Part shown: in pieces, positions 9,265-17,854 of the stretch
How the letters are laid out: the number at the start of each line of letters is the position of its first letter
How positions within the stretch are numbered: position 1 is the stretch's first letter
NCBI GenBank assembly: GCA_001798885.1
Contig: MGQW01000058.1
Location: 1 to 39,218 of the forward strand
Length of the DNA stretch: 39,218 nt
Origin: Deltaproteobacteria bacterium RBG_16_64_85
GTDB taxonomy: Bacteria; Desulfobacterota; Deferrimicrobia; Deferrimicrobiales; Deferrimicrobiaceae
Reading direction: 5' to 3'
The notes under the pieces: model-generated
Seen by the model: only the letters and a program-made list of their open reading frames with translations
Databases searched by the model: none
What the model was told of the DNA's origin: nothing
Program-made: the position numbers and the translations under genes

Positions 9265-10485
9265 ATGGCACTCATTGTCCAGAAGTACGGCGGCACTTCG
9301 GTCGGTACCGTGGAGAAGATCAAGAACGTTGCAAAGCGGGTGGCGCGCACCAAAGACCAGGGAAACGACGTCGTGGTCGTCGTCTCGGCGATGGCCGGGG
9401 AGACGAACCGGCTGCTCGGCCTGGCGCACCAGATCGCGGAATTGCCGAACGAGCGCGAACTGGACGTCGTCGCTTCCACGGGCGAACAGGTGACCATCGG
9501 CCTGCTGGCCATCGCGCTCACCGAAATGGGGTACAAGGCGAAGTCGTTCTGCGGCTTCCAGATTCCGGTCCTCACCGATTCGGCCTACGTCAAGGCGCGT
9601 ATCATGAAGATCGAGGGGGAGACGATCCAGGCCGCCCTCAAGGAAGGGGAGATCGCGGTCGTGGCCGGCTTCCAGGGCATCGACGAATCCGGGGCGATCA
9701 CGACGCTCGGGCGCGGCGGGTCGGACACGAGCGCCGTCGCCGTGGCGGCCGCGCTTTCGGCCGACGTGTGCGAGATCTACACGGACGTCGACGGGGTCTA
9801 TACCACCGACCCCAACATCTGCGCAGACGCGCGGAAACTCGAAAAGATCTCCTTCGAGGAGATGCTCGAGCTGGCGAGCCTGGGGGCCAAGGTCCTCCAG
9901 ATCCGGTCGGTGGAGTTCGGGATGAAATACGGGGTGCGGATCCACGTCCGCTCCTCGTTCAACGAAAATCCGGGAACGATCGTTACGAAAGAGGAGGAGA
10001 TCATGGAAACGGCAGTCGTGTCCGGCGTGGCGTACAGCAAGAACGAGGCGAAGATCACCATCGTGAAAGTGCCCGACCGGCCGGGAATCGCCGCCAGGAT
10101 CTTCAAGCCGCTGTCGGACGCCAACATCGTCGTGGACGTGATTGTCCAGAACGTATCCGTCACCGGCTACACGGACCTGACCTTCACGGTCGGCCGCAGC
10201 GATTACAAGAAGGCGATGTTGATCACGGAGAAGACCGCAAAGGAAGTCGAGTCGGAGAAGGTTGTCGGCGACGACAAGATCGCAAAAGTGTCCATCGTCG
10301 GGATGGCGATGCGCTCCCACTCCGGGGTTGCCACGAAGGTGTTCGAGACGCTGGCCGCCGAAGGGATCAACATCCTGGGCATCACCACCTCGGAAATCAA
10401 GATCTCCTGCCTGATCGAGGAGAAATACACCGAGCTGGCGGTGCGGGTACTGCACAACGCCTTCGGGCTGGGACAGCAGGCTTGA
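9265..10485 (+). CDS. lysC: Aspartate kinase (monofunctional, two ACT domains)
   Basis: Phosphorylates aspartate at the entry to lysine, threonine and methionine synthesis. The N-terminal kinase begins [13 protein letters not shown], with K7 in the KYGGTS motif, and GRGGSDT lies at 149-155. Two C-terminal ACT domains (about 265-340 and 342-402) include [12 protein letters not shown] and [11 protein letters not shown], which fits feedback inhibition by lysine and/or threonine. I chose the ATG at 9265: GGAGG at 9248-9252 is about 12 nt upstream, while the in-frame GTG at 9253 directly abuts that GGAGG and leaves no spacing. The length of 406 aa is normal. The stop overlaps the TTG of the citramalate synthase gene by 3 nt as TTGA. 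Confidence 0.95.
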   Translation: MALIVQKYGGTSVGTVEKIKNVAKRVARTKDQGNDVVVVVSAMAGETNRLLGLAHQIAELPNERELDVVASTGEQVTIGLLAIALTEMGYKAKSFCGFQIPVLTDSAYVKARIMKIEGETIQAALKEGEIAVVAGFQGIDESGAITTLGRGGSDTSAVAVAAALSADVCEIYTDVDGVYTTDPNICADARKLEKISFEEMLELASLGAKVLQIRSVEFGMKYGVRIHVRSSFNENPGTIVTKEEEIMETAVVSGVAYSKNEAKITIVKVPDRPGIAARIFKPLSDANIVVDVIVQNVSVTGYTDLTFTVGRSDYKKAMLITEKTAKEVESEKVVGDDKIAKVSIVGMAMRSHSGVATKVFETLAAEGINILGITTSEIKISCLIEEKYTELAVRVLHNAFGLGQQA

Positions 10486-12089
10486 AAAAGATCACCTCGA
10501 AAAAGATCTATCTGTACGACACGACGCTTCGGGACGGCACCCAGGCCGAGGAGATCTCGCTCTCCGTGATGGACAAGATCGCCATTACGGAGAAGCTGGA
10601 CGATTTCGGGATCCACTTCATCGAGGGAGGGTACCCCGGCTCCAACCCGAAGGACAAGGAGTTCTTCGAGTATGCGAAGAGGCTCCCGCTGAAGACCGCG
10701 AAGCTCTGCGCGTTCGGTATGACGCGCCGGGTGGGAAAGAAGGTCGAGGAGGACGCCAACATGAAGGCGCTCCTCTCCGCGGAGACCCCGGTCATCACCG
10801 TGGTGGGGAAATCCTGGGACTTCCACGTCACCGAGGCGCTGCGGACCACGCTCGACGAGAACCTCAAGGCGATCCGCGAGACGATCGAGTACCTTAAAAA
10901 GCACGCCGAGCAGGTCTTCTTCGACGCCGAGCACTTCTTCGACGGCTACCGGCGCAACCCCAAGTATGCGCTGAAGGCGCTCGCGGCGGCGGCCGATGGT
11001 GGGGCGGACTGGCTCGTTTTGTGCGACACCAACGGGGGGTCGCTTCCCTCGGACGTGGGGCGCGTCGTCCGCGAGGTCCGGAAAACAACCCATCTTCCGC
11101 TCGGAATTCATACCCATAACGACTCCGAGATGGCCGTGGCCACCACCCTGGCAGCGGTGGAGAGCGGGGCGACACAGGTCCAGGGGACGATCAACGGCTA
11201 CGGGGAGCGGTGCGGGAACGCCAACCTCTGCTCGATCATCCCCTGCCTCCATCTGAAGATGGGCAGGGAAGTCCTTCCGGAAGAGCGGCTCAGGAAACTC
11301 TCCGCGCTTTCGGGATACGTGGCGGAGATCGCCAACGTGGGGAAGCGTCTCCATCAGCCCTTCGTCGGGAATGCCGCATTCGCCCACAAGGGGGGGATGC
11401 ACGTGTCGGCCATCCGCCGCAACCCGGGGACCTACGAGCACATCGATCCCGGGCTCGTCGGCAACCAGCGCCGCGTCCTCATCTCCGACCTCTCGGGACG
11501 GAGCAACATCCTTTCCAAGGTCCAGGAGAAGGGGCTCCGGTTCAAGGCGGGCGACCCGGCGGCGGAGAAGGTCCTCGACCAGATCAAGGAGCTGGAGCAC
11601 AAGGGGTACCAGTTCGAAGGGGCCGAGGCGTCGTTCGAGCTCCTGGTCCTCAAGGCGATGGGGGAGCACGAGCAGTTCTTCGAGTTGAAGGGGTTCCGGG
11701 TGATCGACGAGAAGCGGACGGAGAAGCAACATCCGATTGCCGAGGCGACCATCATGGTCGAGGTGGAGGGCCGGGTGGAGCACACCGCGGCGCTGGGGAA
11801 CGGCCCCGTGAACGCGATGGACAACGCGCTCCGGAAGGCTCTCGAGAAGTTCTATCCCGAGCTGGCCGAAGTGAAGCTGCTCGACTACAAGGTGCGGGTG
11901 ATCACCGCCGGCGGGACCGGCTCGTCGGTACGCGTTTTGATACAGTCCGGCGACAAGGACAGCACCTGGGGAACCGTCGGGGTCTCGCACAACATCATCG
12001 AGGCGTCCTGGCAGGCCCTGGTGGACAGCATCCGGTACAAGCTTTGGAGGTCCCGCCGTGGATCGCAGAAGGGAGGCCCGGAGCGGTAA
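10482..12089 (+). CDS. cimA: (R)-citramalate synthase CimA
   Basis: Condenses pyruvate and acetyl-CoA to (R)-citramalate, a threonine-independent route to 2-oxobutyrate and isoleucine well known in Geobacter-type bacteria. The HMGL-like barrel opens with DTTLRDGTQ (13-21), and the metal ligands H210 and H212 are in GIHTHND. The [10 protein letters not shown] motif and the C-terminal LeuA-type allosteric domain (about 400-530) are present. At 535 aa it is the long CimA type, not a 2-isopropylmalate synthase, whose closest motifs differ in the N-terminal third. The TTG start overlaps the lysC stop. An open frame continues upstream to 9768, but that part is a shadow of lysC. Its 3' end overlaps the next gene by 32 nt. 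Confidence 0.92.
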   Translation: MKKITSKKIYLYDTTLRDGTQAEEISLSVMDKIAITEKLDDFGIHFIEGGYPGSNPKDKEFFEYAKRLPLKTAKLCAFGMTRRVGKKVEEDANMKALLSAETPVITVVGKSWDFHVTEALRTTLDENLKAIRETIEYLKKHAEQVFFDAEHFFDGYRRNPKYALKALAAAADGGADWLVLCDTNGGSLPSDVGRVVREVRKTTHLPLGIHTHNDSEMAVATTLAAVESGATQVQGTINGYGERCGNANLCSIIPCLHLKMGREVLPEERLRKLSALSGYVAEIANVGKRLHQPFVGNAAFAHKGGMHVSAIRRNPGTYEHIDPGLVGNQRRVLISDLSGRSNILSKVQEKGLRFKAGDPAAEKVLDQIKELEHKGYQFEGAEASFELLVLKAMGEHEQFFELKGFRVIDEKRTEKQHPIAEATIMVEVEGRVEHTAALGNGPVNAMDNALRKALEKFYPELAEVKLLDYKVRVITAGGTGSSVRVLIQSGDKDSTWGTVGVSHNIIEASWQALVDSIRYKLWRSRRGSQKGGPER

Positions 12090-12501
12090 GGCCTGCCTCC
12101 TTCTATCCCTGATCGTATTGGTCTGGAATGTCGGCGCCACGGGCCGACACGTTCTGTCCGTTGCCTCTCCGCACATCGTGCGTGCGACTGAATCCGTGCA
12201 GGATTCCGCCTCTCTTGTCCCGCAACTCCCTGCCGTCGACTGCACCATAACGGGACATCCTGGGCCGCTCACCACAAAGCAGAAATTTCTCCTTGGCAAA
12301 AGGGTGGATATCAACAAAGCCTCCCTGGCGGAGATCGAGGGACTCCCGGGAATCTCAAGCAAGGTTGCGGAATCCGTGGTCGAAACGAGGAGCCGCCTGG
12401 GCGGGTTTCGTCGCCCCGAGGACCTGCTGCAGGTAAAGGGGATAAAAGAAAAACGGTTGAATAAACTTCTTCCCTTTCTGGTAAAATTCCCTAATAATTG
12501 A
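12058..12501 (+). CDS. ComEA-like helix-hairpin-helix DNA-binding protein
   Basis: A 147-aa protein with one N-terminal hydrophobic segment (about 12-27), a linker of about 50 residues without recognisable motifs, and a C-terminal HhH region (82-142) beginning [17 protein letters not shown] and continuing through [15 protein letters not shown]. This is the ComEA layout: a membrane-anchored or exported protein whose HhH pair binds DNA, in competent bacteria during uptake. No comEC or pilus gene is nearby, so a competence role is only possible. The GTG start has GGAGG at 12046-12050, 7 nt upstream, inside the end of cimA. The stop lies within the putative IscR box of the next operon. Confidence 0.82.
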   Translation: MDRRREARSGKACLLLSLIVLVWNVGATGRHVLSVASPHIVRATESVQDSASLVPQLPAVDCTITGHPGPLTTKQKFLLGKRVDINKASLAEIEGLPGISSKVAESVVETRSRLGGFRRPEDLLQVKGIKEKRLNKLLPFLVKFPNN

Positions 12502-12519
12502 CTTACATAGTCAGGTTAT
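12494..12519 (+). promoter_or_regulatory. Putative IscR/Rrf2 operator upstream of cysE-iscR-iscS
   Basis: An imperfect palindrome centred at 12506 has the core TGACT-tacat-AGTCA (12499-12513) within a 26-nt AT-flanked site. It resembles the E. coli IscR type 1 site, whose known pattern has a YYGACT left half and a YAGTCRR right half; both half-sites match here. TTGACT at 12498-12503 would also serve as a -35 element, so binding could block RNA polymerase. I cannot place a -10 box at ideal spacing with certainty. The site precedes an operon encoding an Rrf2/IscR protein, which supports autoregulation. Assignment is by pattern and context only. Confidence 0.6.
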
Positions 12520-12541
12520 TTGCACGGGGAAAGGGGGAAGG

Positions 12542-13222
12542 ATGTTCCGTAGAATCCGCAACGACATCAAGGTGATCTTCGAACGCGACCCGGCGGCGCG
12601 CAGCGTGATCGAGATCCTTTTATGCTACCCGGGGTTCCACGTCATGCGGTTCCACCACGCGGCCCACTGGCTCTGGACGCACGACCTTCGGTTGCTGGCC
12701 CGGTTTCTCTCGCACATCTCCCGTGCCCTCACGGGGATCGAGATCCATCCGGGGGCGACGATCGACGAGGGTTTCTTCATCGACCACGGGATGGGGGTCG
12801 TCATCGGGGAAACCTCGGAAATCGGGAAGAACGTGACGATGTACCACGGGGTGACCCTCGGCGGGACGAGCTGGAAGAAGGGGAAGCGGCACCCGACGAT
12901 CGAGGAAAACGTGATCATCGGGGCGGGCGCGGCCATCCTGGGCAACATCCGGATCGGGCAGAATTCCAAGATCGGCTCGGGATCGGTGGTCAACCGGGAC
13001 GTTCCTCCCAACTCGACCGTCGTGGGAATCCCCGGAAGGATCGTCTACCGCGAGGGGAACGTCTACAACGACCAGTCCGGCGTCGCCGGCACGCCGGACC
13101 CGGAAGGCAAGGCGATCAAGTGTTTGACCGACCAGGTGATGGCGATGGGACAGCGCCTCGACGAGCTTGCGAAACTCCTTCCGAAGCAGGAGGAGGCGCC
13201 CCGCGTGGAGTCCGTCCGATGA
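12542..13222 (+). CDS. cysE: Serine O-acetyltransferase
   Basis: Acetylates serine to O-acetylserine, the acceptor for sulfide in cysteine synthesis. A helical N-terminal part is followed by a left-handed beta-helix of hexapeptide repeats (about 65-165). Family landmarks are D81-H82 in [19 protein letters not shown] (101-109), H117 in RHP, and IGAGAAILG (126-134). At 226 aa it is the shorter EpsC-like form. The ATG follows an AGGGGGAAGG purine run. It is the first gene after the putative IscR box and overlaps the regulator gene by 4 nt (ATGA), so cysteine supply and desulfurase expression are probably controlled together. Confidence 0.95.
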   Translation: MFRRIRNDIKVIFERDPAARSVIEILLCYPGFHVMRFHHAAHWLWTHDLRLLARFLSHISRALTGIEIHPGATIDEGFFIDHGMGVVIGETSEIGKNVTMYHGVTLGGTSWKKGKRHPTIEENVIIGAGAAILGNIRIGQNSKIGSGSVVNRDVPPNSTVVGIPGRIVYREGNVYNDQSGVAGTPDPEGKAIKCLTDQVMAMGQRLDELAKLLPKQEEAPRVESVR

Positions 13223-13653
13223 AGATCACGACGCGGGGGCGGTATGCCGTGATGGCGCTGGTGAGCCTTGCAGCGTCCTCCCGCGGGAATCCGGTTTCCC
13301 TGAAGAACATCGCCCGGCAGGAGGAGATTCCGGAGGCTTACCTCCAGCAGCTGTTTTCCCGGCTTCGCAGGCGGAACCTGGTCAAGAGCATCCGGGGCCC
13401 GGGAGGAGGGTTCCTTCTGGCGCGCCATCCGTCCCGGATCATGATCGGCGAGATCATCCGCACGGCGGAAGGGCGGGACGCCACCATCGGGTGCCGGCGG
13501 TCGGGGAGGACGTGCGGCAGGATCGAGCGGTGCAAGACGCAGGGAATGTGGGATGCGCTGGAGTCCCGGATGGAGGAGTTCCTGGACTCCATTTCCATCG
13601 AAGACCTCTTCCGGGAAAAGTCTGAAGAGCAAACCAGGGAGGTGTCTGCGTGA
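13219..13653 (+). CDS. iscR: Rrf2/IscR-family Fe-S transcriptional regulator
   Basis: A 144-aa winged-helix regulator starting [17 protein letters not shown], typical of IscR-like Rrf2 proteins. The wing includes [11 protein letters not shown] (59-69). Three cysteines, C92, C99 and C105, sit where IscR binds a [2Fe-2S] cluster. The spacing is C-x6-C-x5-C, one residue longer in the first gap than E. coli (C92, C98, C104), and no histidine follows at the position of the E. coli fourth ligand H107. It lies between cysE and the cysteine desulfurase, overlapping the first by 4 nt and the second by 4 nt. It probably represses its own operon through the box at 12494-12519. The symbol reflects family; CymR-like cysteine sensing is an alternative. 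Confidence 0.88.
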   Translation: MKITTRGRYAVMALVSLAASSRGNPVSLKNIARQEEIPEAYLQQLFSRLRRRNLVKSIRGPGGGFLLARHPSRIMIGEIIRTAEGRDATIGCRRSGRTCGRIERCKTQGMWDALESRMEEFLDSISIEDLFREKSEEQTREVSA

Positions 13654-14825
13654 GAAAGGTCTACCTGGATCACAACGCAACGACGCCGGTCCATCCCGAG
13701 GTGAAAGGGGCGATTGCACCGTTTCTCTCGGAGATGTTCGGGAACCCGTCGAGCATCCACTGGGCGGGCCGGGGCGTGCGGAAGGCGGTGGAGGACGCGC
13801 GGCAGGAGATCGCGGCGTTTTTCGGGTGCCAGCCGCTGGAGATCGTGTTCACCAGCTCCGGGACCGAAAGCGACAACCTCGCGATCAAGGGGATCGCGTA
13901 TCGAAAGGGAAACGCGGGGAAGCACATGATCACCTCCGCGGTCGAGCACCCCGCCGTCATCAACACCTGCAAGTTCCTCGAGGCGCAAGGGTATCGGGTG
14001 ACCTACGCGCCGGTGAACCGGCAGGGAATCGTGGAGCCGGATTCGGTGCGCCGGGCGATCGCGAAGGACACGATCCTCGTCTCCATCATGCACGCCAACA
14101 ACGAGACGGGATGCATCATGCCCGTCGCGGAGATCGGGCGCATCGCGCGGGAGGCCGGTGTCCTGATGCACACCGACGCCGTGCAGGCGGCGGGGAAGAT
14201 CCCGATCGACTGGAAGGAGCTTCCGGCCGACCTGCTGACCTTCTCGGGCCACAAGGTGAACGGGCTGAAAGGTATCGGCGGGCTCATCGCGCGCAAGGGG
14301 ATCGAGATGGAGGCGGTGCTCCACGGCGGACATCAGGAGCGGGGTCGCCGGGGCGGGACCGAGAATGTCATGGGGATCGTGGCGATGGGGAAGGCCTTCT
14401 CCCTCCTGCGGGAAGGGATGACGGAGGAGGTCCGGGAAACCCGCAGGCTCCGCGACAAGTTCGAGAAGGCGCTGTTCGAACGGATCCCGGATCTGGTGCT
14501 GAACGGCCATCCCACGGAGCGGCTCCCCAACACCGTCAACATCTCCTTCCGGTTCGTCGAAGGGGAGGCGATGCTGCTCAACCTCGACATGGTGGGGATC
14601 GCCTGCTCCTCGGGCTCGGCGTGCACTTCCGGGTCCCTGGAGGCTTCCCCGATCCTCATGGCGATGGGAGCGGACCCCGTGGACGCGCAGGGGGCCTTGC
14701 GGTTCAGCCTCGGGAGAGGCAATACCGACGAGGAGATCGAATACGCCGTGGACGCCACCGAGGCGATCGTCGACAAGCTCCGGGCGATGTCCCCGCTGTT
14801 CCGCAGGGAGGCCAAGGCCCGATGA
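13650..14825 (+). CDS. iscS: Cysteine desulfurase (IscS/NifS family)
   Basis: PLP enzyme that takes sulfur from cysteine as a persulfide for Fe-S clusters and tRNA thiolation. Visible are the N-terminal YLDHNATTPVHP, H100 in SAVEHPAV, K202 in SGHKVNG as the PLP lysine, and C325 in SSGSACTSG as the persulfide cysteine. The length of 391 aa is normal. The GTG start is backed by GGAGG 8 nt upstream and overlaps the iscR stop. mnmA follows with an ATGA overlap, so a major user of the sulfur is made next to the donor. No iscU scaffold gene is adjacent, unlike canonical isc operons, so a role in tRNA thiolation may be as important as cluster assembly. Confidence 0.95.
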   Translation: MRKVYLDHNATTPVHPEVKGAIAPFLSEMFGNPSSIHWAGRGVRKAVEDARQEIAAFFGCQPLEIVFTSSGTESDNLAIKGIAYRKGNAGKHMITSAVEHPAVINTCKFLEAQGYRVTYAPVNRQGIVEPDSVRRAIAKDTILVSIMHANNETGCIMPVAEIGRIAREAGVLMHTDAVQAAGKIPIDWKELPADLLTFSGHKVNGLKGIGGLIARKGIEMEAVLHGGHQERGRRGGTENVMGIVAMGKAFSLLREGMTEEVRETRRLRDKFEKALFERIPDLVLNGHPTERLPNTVNISFRFVEGEAMLLNLDMVGIACSSGSACTSGSLEASPILMAMGADPVDAQGALRFSLGRGNTDEEIEYAVDATEAIVDKLRAMSPLFRREAKAR

Positions 14826-15898
14826 AAAAGCGCATCCTGGCGGCGATGAGCGGCGGGGTCGATTCCTCCGTAGCGGCTCTCCTCCTGCAGCGGGAAGGGT
14901 TCGAGGTGATCGGGATCTCGATGGACCTCTACGATTTCTCCACGGTTACGAGGAATCGCCCGGGGACCTGCTGCTCGCTGGACGACCTTTACGACGCGCG
15001 GCGGGTGTGCGACCTGATGGGGATCCCGTACTACGTCCTGAACTTGAGGGACGAGTTCCGGCGGGAGGTCATCGACCCGTTCGTGAAGGAGTACTCGAGC
15101 GGGCGGACGCCGAACCCCTGCATCCTGTGCAACGAATACCTGAAATTCCGGGCGCTGCTGCGGAAGGCCGACGAACTGGGGGCCGAGGGCGTGGCCACGG
15201 GGCACTATGCCGTCATCCGGCGTGGGGAAAAGGGCAAGTGCCGGCTTTTCGCCTCGCCGGACGCCTCCAAGGACCAGTCGTATTTTCTGTACTCGCTGGA
15301 CTCGGAGCGGCTGGAAAGGATCCGGTTCCCCGTCGGGGGGATGATGAAATCCGAGGTCCGGCGGATCGCGGTAGAAGCGGGCCTTCCGGTCTTCGAGAAG
15401 AAGGAGAGCCAGGACGTCTGTTTCGTCACCGACGATTCCTACACGGCGTTCCTGTCCAGGAAAGGAATCCAGGAGAAGGAAGGACACTTCGTCGACCGGA
15501 AGGGGAATATTCTTGGGGAGCACAGGGGGATCCTCCGGTACACGGTCGGCCAGCGCAAGGGGCTGGGGATCGCCGCCAAGGAACCGCTCTACGTCGTGGC
15601 CATCGACGCGGAGCGGAACGAGGTAATCCTGGGGAGGGAGGATGAGACCCTTGCCACGGGCGCCATCGTGGCCCGCACATCCTTCGTCGCAGGGGCGCCT
15701 CCGGCCTCCGAGTTCGGCGCGACGGTCAAGGTCCGTTATCGGCATCCGGGCGTTCCGGCCGCCATCCGTTTCGAGGGAGGAAAGCTCTCGGTTCGCTTCG
15801 ACGCCCCGCAGAGGAGCGTGACGCCGGGCCAGGCCCTGGTCCTTTACGACGGGAACGAGGTGCTGGGCGGCGGCTGGATCGAATGCGCAAGCGTCTAA
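14822..15898 (+). CDS. mnmA: tRNA-specific 2-thiouridylase MnmA
   Basis: Thiolates U34 of tRNA Lys, Glu and Gln using sulfur from the desulfurase. The PP-loop SGGVDSS is at 10-16. The catalytic cysteines are C103 in PNPCILCN and C200 in ESQDVCFV, which form the persulfide/disulfide pair of the family. ATGHYA, KDQSYFLYSL and the C-terminal beta-barrel with RYRHP are also present. The length of 358 aa is normal. The ATG at 14822 overlaps the iscS stop by 4 nt; the frame is open further upstream but only as a shadow. It overlaps mtaB by 16 nt. Confidence 0.96.
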   Translation: MKKRILAAMSGGVDSSVAALLLQREGFEVIGISMDLYDFSTVTRNRPGTCCSLDDLYDARRVCDLMGIPYYVLNLRDEFRREVIDPFVKEYSSGRTPNPCILCNEYLKFRALLRKADELGAEGVATGHYAVIRRGEKGKCRLFASPDASKDQSYFLYSLDSERLERIRFPVGGMMKSEVRRIAVEAGLPVFEKKESQDVCFVTDDSYTAFLSRKGIQEKEGHFVDRKGNILGEHRGILRYTVGQRKGLGIAAKEPLYVVAIDAERNEVILGREDETLATGAIVARTSFVAGAPPASEFGATVKVRYRHPGVPAAIRFEGGKLSVRFDAPQRSVTPGQALVLYDGNEVLGGGWIECASV

Positions 15899-17175
15899 CG
15901 GTCTTGACCGTCGGCTGCAAGGCGAACTTCGCAGATTCCGCATCCATCGTGCGGGAAGCGATGTCGGCCGGGTTCGAGGTCGTTTCCCCCGCCGAACCTG
16001 CCGACGTTATCGTCGTTAACAGCTGCACAGTGACCCACCGGGCCGACCGGGACAGCCGGGCCCTGGCCCGCAGGGCGCGCCGCGACCATCCGCATGCATC
16101 GGTCATTCTGACCGGCTGTTACGCGCAGGCTTCCCCACGGGCCAGGGAAGCGCTTCACGAAGTCGACCACTGGGTCGGCCTCGGGGAGGAGGGCGCCCTC
16201 GGTTCCGTCTTCCGGCAGATCGGCGACGGCGACCCGGCCAGGCCGCATCCGCTGTCCGAATACGCTGCGGACCTTCTCCTCGGGCACCGGCGCACATTCC
16301 TGAAAATCCAGGACGGCTGCGATTTCTCCTGCGCGTACTGTGTCGTTCCCATGGTGCGTGGCGGGAACCGATCGCTGCCGGAGAAGGAAATCCTCGAAAA
16401 GGCGGTTGAAGCGGAGCGGGACGGCGCGCGGGAGCTGGTGCTCACGGGAATCCACGTCGGCCTGTATGGCGCGGACCGGGGGGAAAAGGAAGCCCTTGCC
16501 CAACTCATCGCCGTTCTCCTGAACGAAACGGAAAGGACCCGCCTGAGGTTGAGCTCCATCGAGCCGGCGGAGATCACGGAGGGCCTCCTGGACGCGATCT
16601 CGGGCAGCAGGAGGGTCTGCCCGCACCTGCACATCCCCCTGCAGAGCGGGTGCGACAGGACCCTTTCGCGGATGCGGCGCCCGTACCGCGCAGGCCAGTA
16701 TGCGGACGTCGTCGGCCGCGTCGTTGCCCGGGTCCCGGACGCACAGGTGGGGGCCGACGTGATCGCCGGCTTTCCCGGGGAGACGAAAGCCGATTTCGAG
16801 GAAACGGTTCGATTCCTTTGCGATGTCCCGGTAAACTACTTCCACGTTTTTCCTTACTCCGCCCGCGAGGGGACGGAGAGCGCGCGGTGGCCCGACGACG
16901 TCCACGCCCGGGAAAAGAAGGAGCGGGTCGCGATTCTCCTCCATCTGGATGCGAAGAAACGAACGGCGTTCCTCCGGGATCAGGTGGGGAAGGAACTGGA
17001 GGTCCTGGCGGAGACCGTGCACCCCGGCCGGGGAGAGCTGTCGGGGACCTCGGGCAATTACGTGGAGGTAACCTTTCCGGGGGAGATCACCGAGGTCGGC
17101 GGGCTGTTTCGCGTGCGTGCGTGCTCGATCCGGGGGCGGGGACTGGCCGGGAAACGGGATGAGCGGAATGTCTGA
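15883..17175 (+). CDS. mtaB: tRNA t6A37 methylthiotransferase MtaB (radical SAM)
   Basis: Radical-SAM enzyme of the MiaB family that converts t6A37 to 2-methylthio-t6A. The N-terminal UPF0004 domain holds cysteines C12, C48 and C79 for one [4Fe-4S] cluster. The radical-SAM motif C146-x3-C150-x2-C153 (in DGCDFSCAYC) holds the other. LTGIHVGLYG and HLHIPLQSGCD are MtaB-type core motifs, and a C-terminal TRAM-like barrel closes the 430-aa protein. The MtaB subfamily rather than MiaB is inferred from GCKANFAD at the N-terminus and the HVGLYG motif. It follows mnmA in a sulfur-trafficking operon and acts downstream of TsaE, encoded at 8777-9256. It overlaps rnc by 17 nt. Confidence 0.9.
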   Translation: MRKRLTVLTVGCKANFADSASIVREAMSAGFEVVSPAEPADVIVVNSCTVTHRADRDSRALARRARRDHPHASVILTGCYAQASPRAREALHEVDHWVGLGEEGALGSVFRQIGDGDPARPHPLSEYAADLLLGHRRTFLKIQDGCDFSCAYCVVPMVRGGNRSLPEKEILEKAVEAERDGARELVLTGIHVGLYGADRGEKEALAQLIAVLLNETERTRLRLSSIEPAEITEGLLDAISGSRRVCPHLHIPLQSGCDRTLSRMRRPYRAGQYADVVGRVVARVPDAQVGADVIAGFPGETKADFEETVRFLCDVPVNYFHVFPYSAREGTESARWPDDVHAREKKERVAILLHLDAKKRTAFLRDQVGKELEVLAETVHPGRGELSGTSGNYVEVTFPGEITEVGGLFRVRACSIRGRGLAGKRDERNV

Positions 17176-17854
17176 GCTGGAAAAACGGATCGGTTACCGG
17201 TTTTCCTCCCCGCACCTTCTCGAGGAGGCGATGCGGCACGCCTCAATCGCGGGCGGAAGTTCGGGAGAAATGTCCTACCAGCGGCTCGAATTTCTCGGGG
17301 ACGCGGTCCTCAACCTGTGCGTGGCGGAGGAGATGTTCCGCCGGTTTCCCGATACCGGGGAGGGGACGCTCTCGAAAGCCCGCTCCGCGATCATCAACAA
17401 CCGGAACCTCGTGCGCGTCGGCGAGCGGATCGGAGTTCCGGAATCGCTTCGCACCGACCCTTCCGTGCGGGAAAAGGGGGGCGGGGTGACCCGGAAGATG
17501 GTCGCCGACGCCATGGAGGCGATCGCCGGAGCGATCTTTCTCGACGGGGGGTACGGAAGGGTGAGGCAGTTTGTCCTCACCCATTTCTGGGAAGAGAAGC
17601 GGGTCGCGGAACTGGTCTCGGGTTTCGATGCCAAGAGCCGCCTCCAGGAGTGGTGCCAGAAGCGGCGGGTCCCGCTCCCCAAGTACCGGCTCCTGGAGGT
17701 GTCGGGGCCGCCCCATTCCCACACCTTCACGGTCGTCGCCCGCCTGGCGGACGGGCCCGAGGCGACGGGAAGCGGCGCCACCAAGAAAGAGGCGGAAATG
17801 GAGGCGGCGGGGAGTCTGCTTTCCCTCCTCGGGCCGAAGGAAGGCACGGGATGA
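17159..17854 (+). CDS. rnc: Ribonuclease III
   Basis: Double-strand-specific endoribonuclease for rRNA processing and mRNA decay. The catalytic domain has RLEFLGDAVLNL with E44 and D48, and VADAMEAIAGAIFLDGG with D117 and E120; these are the four metal-site acidic residues. A double-stranded-RNA-binding domain (about 157-225) includes SRLQEW and GSGATKKEAEMEAA. I chose the ATG at 17159 (231 aa); an ATG at 17168 would also give a plausible N-terminus, MSELEKRIGYRF. The frame is open to 17117, but the extra residues look like a shadow of mtaB. The stop overlaps era as ATGA, the conserved rnc-era pairing of many bacteria. Confidence 0.95.
   Translation: MSGMSELEKRIGYRFSSPHLLEEAMRHASIAGGSSGEMSYQRLEFLGDAVLNLCVAEEMFRRFPDTGEGTLSKARSAIINNRNLVRVGERIGVPESLRTDPSVREKGGGVTRKMVADAMEAIAGAIFLDGGYGRVRQFVLTHFWEEKRVAELVSGFDAKSRLQEWCQKRRVPLPKYRLLEVSGPPHSHTFTVVARLADGPEATGSGATKKEAEMEAAGSLLSLLGPKEGTG

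Noticed and set aside
9768-10481. Possible N-terminal extension of the citramalate synthase
   Set aside because: The frame is open, but the residues are a frame-shifted reading of lysC. The CimA family N-terminus begins right at the TTG at 10482.
10203-12362. Long open frame on the minus strand (719 codons)
   Set aside because: It lies antisense to lysC, cimA and the ComEA-like gene, all with clear family motifs. Its translation is rich in Arg, Pro and Leu with no recognisable domain, as expected from the GC-rich opposite strand.
14333-15943. Long open frame on the minus strand (536 codons)
   Set aside because: Antisense to iscS and mnmA, which are complete and motif-verified; no independent coding evidence.
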